From: Diphasiastrum complanatum
Lineage: Eukaryota > Streptophyta > Lycopodiopsida > Lycopodiales > Lycopodiaceae
Direction: 5' to 3'
DNA: 64,000 nucleotides
Assembly: GCA_029204225.1 (NCBI GenBank)
Contig: MU832052.1
Coordinates: 1 to 64,000 of the forward strand
Shown in pieces: positions 58,736 through 64,000 of this stretch. The translations under genes and the position numbers were made by a program. How positions within the stretch are numbered: position 1 is the first letter of the stretch; each line of letters begins with the position of its first letter. The notes below the pieces were generated by a model. It searched no databases, had not been told where the DNA came from, and saw nothing but the letters and a program-made list of their open reading frames with translations.

Positions 58736-59816
58736 CATATCAAGATAAAAACAAGGTTCATTGTACTTTCTCAGTCGACTCCCATTGACCACAGTGTCGA
58801 GGATATCGCCTTAAAGGGTTTGGAGTTGGACATATCCAGAGGCAAAGATTTTTTTAATGACGTAAGGTCCTTGGCCAACAAATTTCAGTTTGCCTTTGAA
58901 GGCTTTGGCCTGGTATAGCAGGACCTTATCTCCAATCTAGAAATCTCTAAGTTTCAATGATCGATCATGCCATGCTTTTTGTCATCGTTTGTGGACTTGT
59001 TGAGCATGGATGCTGATCCTTCGTGTTTCACAAAGTTGCTCTAGATGGAATAACCTATTTGCTAGATTCCGAGGAGTATCAAGCTCAAGGTTATAGGCTA
59101 CTCAAAGGGAGGGTATATGGAATTCCACAGGCATAACGGCTTCTTGGCAATATGTGAGCTGGAAAGGGATTAAGCATGTAGCTCGCTTTGGGGTGGTGTG
59201 ATAAGCCCAGAGAGCAGCATGGAGTTTGAGTTCCCAATCAGATCGGCTGGATTCGACGATTTTGGTGAGAATTTCACATAGGATTTTATTGGTGGATTCT
59301 GCCTGGCCATTGTAGCGTGGATAATATGAGGAACTTTTGCGATGTACCACAAAAAATATGGAAAGAAGATCTGCAATGACAGAGTTAAGGAAATGTGTAC
59401 CCCTATCACTAATAAACTCTAGAGGACATCCGAACCGAACTATAACCTGTTCATAGAAAATTTTGGCGGTAGAACGATCGTCAGCATTGTGAACAGCTCA
59501 TGCTTCAGCCCATTTAGTGCAATAGTCCGTAGCTACTATGATGTGTGTGTGTGTCGAGCAGTAGGACTAATAGGTCCGACATACTCAATTCTCCATTTCT
59601 GGAAAGCTTGATCAGTGGGTGCGGGGTGTAAAGACATGTGGTCTATTTTTGGAAGCGTTTTGTGCGTTGGCAGAAATCACAAGCCTTAGTGTAATTGTGC
59701 GTATCCTTGAAGAGTGTTGGCCACCAAAAATCGGCCAAGAGGATTTTCTTAGCAGTTGTTTCAGAAGAGAAATGGTCTGCACCAATACCTTCGAAATTAC
59801 AGAGGGTATTTCTCCA
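58736..59816 (-). pseudogene. Gypsy element B integrase
   Basis: The zinc module (ICNFEGIGADHFSSETTAK ... CDFCQ) is at about 59,680-59,800. The core carries VATDYCTKWAEA, EFISDRGTHFLNS and YYPRYNGQAESTNKILCEIL. The C-terminal end is LKFVGQGPYVIKKIF and VNGSRLRKYNEP near 58,760. All three catalytic acids are visible, but stops and frame changes are present. No chromodomain. Confidence 0.88.
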
Positions 59817-61007
59817 TCAGTAAGACATTGTCGGATAATTCCATCTAACTCTTGCTTGTAGATTTCCTACAATTAACGTATAAGGTTTAGTTTTGAGGAC
59901 CAACGCATGTTGCTCAGGTTTAGAGAAGTAAGGATCCATCTGCCTTGAAATTAGATATTTGGTAATTTCCCTAGCCCATACAGGTGTAGAGTCAACTTGG
60001 AAAAGGATTGCATATGGTAAATCATCATTGATGCCTTGATTAGGGGTAGGAAGGTTAGGAATTCGGGATAGATGGTCTGCTAAAAAATGCTGAACTCCCT
60101 TACGAACCACAATCTTAAATTCAAATTCTTGCAATAATAAGATCCATCTAGTAATACGGCCTGTGGTGTAGGTCTTGGTGATGAGATACAACAATGCTTG
60201 ATGATCAGTGAAGAACACAAAGACTTTTCCTAGAAGATAATGGCGAAACTTCTGAACCACATATACCACTGCCAAGGCTTCGCGTTTGGTAGTGGTATAA
60301 TTGACTTCAGCAGGTATCAATTGTCGACTAAGAAAACAAATTGGGTAGTCCTTTTTGAATTCTCCCGGTTGGGTGAGCATTGTTCCAATGGCATACTTGG
60401 ATGCATCGGTATGCACATGGAATTCGTTAGAATAATCAGGAGCCCGGAGGATGGGTGCATGGGTAAGGGCTTCCTTGAGTTGATTAAAGACGACGCGTTG
60501 TTCATCCGTCCATTTGGAAACTACAACTACTTTGTAGATTAAGCATGCTTTGTTAGCAAAATCAAAAATAAAGCACCGATAGTAGTTGGTGTGGCCAGGG
60601 AAGGAGTAAACTTCACGTATTGTACGTGGTTCCGGTAGATTTTGAATGATAAGGATCTTTTCAAGGTCAGTGGAAATGCCATTTCGTGAGATAATATGTC
60701 CTAACACAATACCATGGGTTACCCAAATCTGGCATTTTTCAGGATTAAGAGAGATGCCGAAGCGTTGACATTGGATAAAAAAAAATTTGAGCACAGACAG
60801 ATGGCGTATTTCTTTGGAATGTGCTCCTAAATCGTCCAAGTAAACTTCTAAGGTATCGCCCATCTGCTGAGAAAAGGCCGCTTGCATAACACGTTGGAAG
60901 GTGCTAGGAGCATTGCAGAGACCAAAGGGCATGACTTTCCAGCTGAAGGTTCTCCATTCTGTGGCAAACACGGTTTTGTGTTGATCTTCTTCAGCGATTT
61001 GGATCAT
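59817..61007 (-). pseudogene. Gypsy element B RT (palm to thumb) and RNase H, long open frame
   Basis: A 396-codon open frame. RT: FSWKVMPFGLCNAPSTFQRV, catalytic VYLDDLGAHS (YLDD box), QIWVTHGIVLGHIISRNGIS, PEPRTIREVYSFPGHTNYY. RNase H: EFHVHTDASKYAIGTMLTQP, YPICFLSRQL, FFTDHQALLYL. Linker to integrase: GVQHFLADHLSRI. It is continuous with the upstream RT piece apart from a frame change near 61,050, and is the best-preserved pol segment in the window. Confidence 0.92.
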
Positions 61008-61054
61008 ATTGTATCCGCTAAAGCCATCTAAGAAGGAGTAAGCCTCATCTCCTG

Positions 61055-62179
61055 CTAGAATTTTTTTGAAAGGGATTCTTTGAAAGGTAATGGAAAATGA
61101 TCATGTTTAGTGACGACGTTAAGTTTCTTAAAATCAACACAGATGCGGAGTTTTCCATTTTTTTTGGGGACGATGACAATTGGGGAGACCCACTCAGTAT
61201 GCTCAATTTCATAGATAAATTCTGCATCTAAGAGGCATTGTAATTCTTCTTTCATCTTGGCCTTATAGATGGGATTGCATCTGTATGGACGACTCGCAGT
61301 GGGTCTCGCACCTGGTTTAAGCGTGATACGATGCACAACTACTTGGGGTGAGATGCCTTTCATGTCTTTATAGGTCCAAGCAAAGACATGTCGATATTTT
61401 CGCAGGAGCTTTTCAAGCCGTCTGCGTTGTTCGCGATTGAGATGAGCTTCGACGTGGACAAGATATTCGTTGGTTCCATTTGGCTCACTCAGGGAAAGGG
61501 TTATGGTTTGTGCAGGGCCTTCGTAGGGTGAATTACCAGTTGGCTCACATTGAGCTTGGGGTAATTGGATTGTGACATCCTCGATTGTATAGTCCTTAAA
61601 GTATGCAGAAACATCATGGGCTGGAGATTCGAGGGGAGCCTTGTCTTTCTCTTGCCGAGATGGTGTTTGGAATTTTTCGGGGACTGGTGTAGGACTAGAG
61701 GCAATCTCAGGAACTTCCCAAACAATGGTGAGGTCACCCGACGGTTGAATTTGAAGTGGTTTTTTCATTTTCTCTTTCATAGTATGACCATGTGGTTGAG
61801 GTTTCGGTGGTGGAGATGTGTGTGGATGAGGGACAGTTGGTATGTCATGGAGGATCTCGTCATCAATTTGAAAGATAGTCTCCTCCTCACAGAGATCCCA
61901 TGGATAGTGTGGGCATTTGGGACGGTAGAATTTTGTCTCAGGTTTTTCAATTGCAACCTTGGCAACTGGTTCCACCTTGGAAGCATGTTGTGGATAGGTC
62001 CTAGGTGGGAGTGCTTCCATATAGTTGAGGATCTGAATATCAGAAATGTCCATATCTTCTAGGCAATTCTGAATTGGTAAGACGTTCTCGTCATCAATGA
62101 ATAAATTGTCTGAATTTCCATTTGTTTTTTCAATTGAAGACACTCGTTCACTATGTGATTTCCTGTAAAAATAGAACAC
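61055..62179 (-). pseudogene. Gypsy element B pol N-terminal part and RT fingers, long open frame
   Basis: A 374-codon open frame. Its first half is a Pro-rich linker without the DGGSGVNII protease motif seen in elements A and D. The second half contains QRRRLEKLLRKYRHVFAWTY, MKGISPQVVVHRITLKPGAR, SPIVIVPKKNGKLRICVDFK and NVVTKHDHFPLPF, the start of the RT. The protease appears to be missing. Confidence 0.85.
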
Positions 62180-62870
62180 CAGACATTTTCCCTGGTAGGA
62201 AAAGTCTTTGCAAACTTTTCAGGTTCCTTGTTTGCTTCTCCGTGGAAATTTTTCAATGCTTTGATCTTCTCATCAAATTGCAACTGCAACTTTTCCATCT
62301 GTTTCTGCTGGGTCTTCCCAAGTTTCCCGAACTCATTGAGCATCATTTCTGTAGTAGCATTGGCATTTGTTGATGCAATAGTGGTGGATGTCGTAGTAGT
62401 CTACCCTGCTATATAAGGCAACATACTGACATTCGGCTCATCATCTGAATCTTCATCCTCCTCCCGAATTGCATCGTCCATCGCATTTTGCAAAAGTGCG
62501 TACTCATTATGGCGTTTCGGCTCACGTATGATCCATTTAGGTAGACCTGACAAAAACCACATAATCATGGCATTCTCATTAATCAGCTCAGGCTCACATT
62601 CAGATCTAAGACGTTTCACCCTTTCGATGTAATCTCGAACCATTTCCCGCTTTCCCATTTTAATTTTACTTAAAAGTAGGAAAGGGTCTTCCATAAACTT
62701 CCGCGGTTTGAACCGTGTGATAAGGGCTCGTTTAACAACCTCCCAATTTGTACGCCCAGTTTCATCTTGGTTATAGTACCAATCTTGTGTTGCGTCTGTT
62801 AAGGCCATAGGAAACTAGCATATCTTTGAGCTCAACATCGGCGGAGTAGTAGCGACACAACCTGCTTCCG
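62180..62870 (-). pseudogene. Gypsy element B gag, 5'-truncated
   Basis: The frame 62,401-62,808 reads ALTDATQDWYYNQDETGR, EVVKRALITRFKPRKFMEDP and REMVRDYIERVKRLRSECEP, the C-terminal half of the capsid domain. A helical, Lys-rich piece follows (62,059-62,346), ending in a zinc-knuckle-like ENVWCSIFTGNHIVNECLQL. The N-terminal half is absent; sequence upstream of about 62,860 belongs to an integrase. Confidence 0.8.
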
Positions 62871-64000
62871 TTTATGGACATGTCAAACAGTTTGCCTTGC
62901 AGGTCGGCAAGAATGATTGCACCATTAGGTCAGATCTCTACTACCTTGTACGGTCCTTCTCCTTGAAACTTAAGCTTGTCTTTATGTGTCTTCGTATTGT
63001 ATAACAAGGCCAATTCTAATGAAATCCTTGGTCTTGATATTCTGATTGTGCCAGGCCTTTCATCGCTGCTTCTCTATTGCTAGGGCGTGAAACACTAGGG
63101 AGCGGATTTTGTGGAGCTGGAGAAGGTTGTCAAGTCTTCTGTTTGTGGATTCCTCTATACTAAGTTGTTCGACGATGGCGACTCTTAGACTCGGAACAAC
63201 AAATTCGACAAGCATTACGACTTCCTATCCATACATCATCTAAAATGGGGTTTGTCCAGAACTCACTTTGAATATGGTTCTGAAAGCCCATAAAGCTGCA
63301 TGAAATTTGTGTTCCCAATCCAATCGCGAAGCTTCGACCATCTTCATGATAATTCCACAGAGAAACTTATTTGATGATTTTGCTTGTACATTGCAGTGTG
63401 GTTAATAGGGTGTATTCTTCCTATGGACAACCAAATAAGAGGATAACAAGTGAGTGATAGCCTTGTCTAGGAAATGCATTCCGCGATCACTCACAAGTTC
63501 TAGTGGGCACCCAAAACATACTAAGATGTTCTCATATAGGAATTTAGTGGTAGAACTGGTGTCAGCCTTCCTCATTGCTTTGGCTTCTACCCATTTGGTC
63601 AAGTAGTCGATGGCTACAATGATATATCGAGCTTGGGAGCCACGGACAATTGGACGAATAGGACCGACATAGTCATTTCAAACGTCATTTCAGCCAGTAT
63701 AGGTCGTAACGGCATTCTATCATTTTTCTAGGTTTTGTTGAACCGTTGGCACACATCACACCTTTTAATTTGATAATGAATATCTTTTAACATTGTGGGC
63801 CACCACAGGCAGTGTTGTAGCACTTTCCAGTTGGTAGCTTCGACATCGAAATGCCCTTCCCCTATTTCTTCGTGGGCGATACTCACTACTAAGATGTAGC
63901 TTGAAAGATATATCTCGCACTTCGTATAGTGTGCTCAAGATGTCCCAGACTTCTTTGGATGTCTGGGCCTCGGATACATGGCCGATCTGGGTATCCGAAA
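62860..64000 (-). pseudogene. Gypsy element C integrase, runs off the window
   Basis: Minus-strand pieces: QARYIIVAIDYLTKWVEAKA (63,580-63,640), ELVSDRGMHFLDKAI, NVQAKSSNKFLCGIIMKMVE, and near 62,870 ADLQGKLFDMSINGSRL, the usual integrase end. One catalytic segment reads QAKSS instead of QAES. Stops are common. Its end is fused within a few bases to the truncated gag of element B in the same direction. Confidence 0.75.

Overview
The window looks like nuclear DNA of a land plant with a large, transposon-rich genome. It has spliceosomal introns of up to about 6 kb, plant-type SERINC, U-type cyclin and SKIP25-like F-box/kelch sequences, and many decayed Ty1/copia and Ty3/gypsy retrotransposons with tRNA-type primer sites. 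A fern, lycophyte or gymnosperm would fit; the sequence alone does not settle the species.

Layout. 1-2.6 kb: a decayed copia polyprotein. 3.75-17.07 kb (+): nine exons of a serine-incorporator (SERINC/TMS) membrane-protein gene whose reading frame continues through every splice junction. Its N-terminal exons were not found. Its introns contain copia debris and one copy of a pyrimidine-rich 1.3-kb repeat; a second, inverted copy lies at 19.0-20.1 kb. 21.9-22.2 kb (-): exon 1 of a broken U/P-type cyclin. 22.3-22.9 kb: a palindromic minisatellite. 23.4-24.1 kb: a LINE remnant. 25.4-27.4 kb: a decayed acidic ORF of unknown origin. 28.8-30.7 kb (-): the 3' part of a LINE whose missing upstream part is at 53.9-54.15 kb on the + strand. 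30.7-40.1 kb (+): gypsy element A. 41.9-50.9 kb: nested copia and gypsy remnants. 50.9-52.1 kb (-): an intact SKIP25-like F-box/kelch gene. 54.1-62.9 kb (-): gypsy element B. 62.9-64 kb (-): the integrase end of another gypsy element.

Two observations stand out. First, gypsy elements A and B both carry, between integrase and the 3' LTR, an extra ORF region of about 3 kb. The two copies are divergent but recognisably homologous, with a globular N-terminal domain, a Pro/Ser/Thr-rich linker, a coiled coil and a conserved C-terminal domain. A spacer with short repeated motifs and a TATA-like box precedes each. I do not recognise the family. Second, the LTR at 30,721 and the LTR at 54,148-54,970 look like the two LTRs of one insertion: they are near-identical, share the flank GATGG, and interrupt the same LINE. 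They now lie in opposite orientation 23 kb apart, which points to a large inversion or an assembly error.

Only the SERINC gene and the F-box gene look like functional host genes. Everything else is transposon-derived, pseudogenic or simple repeat.
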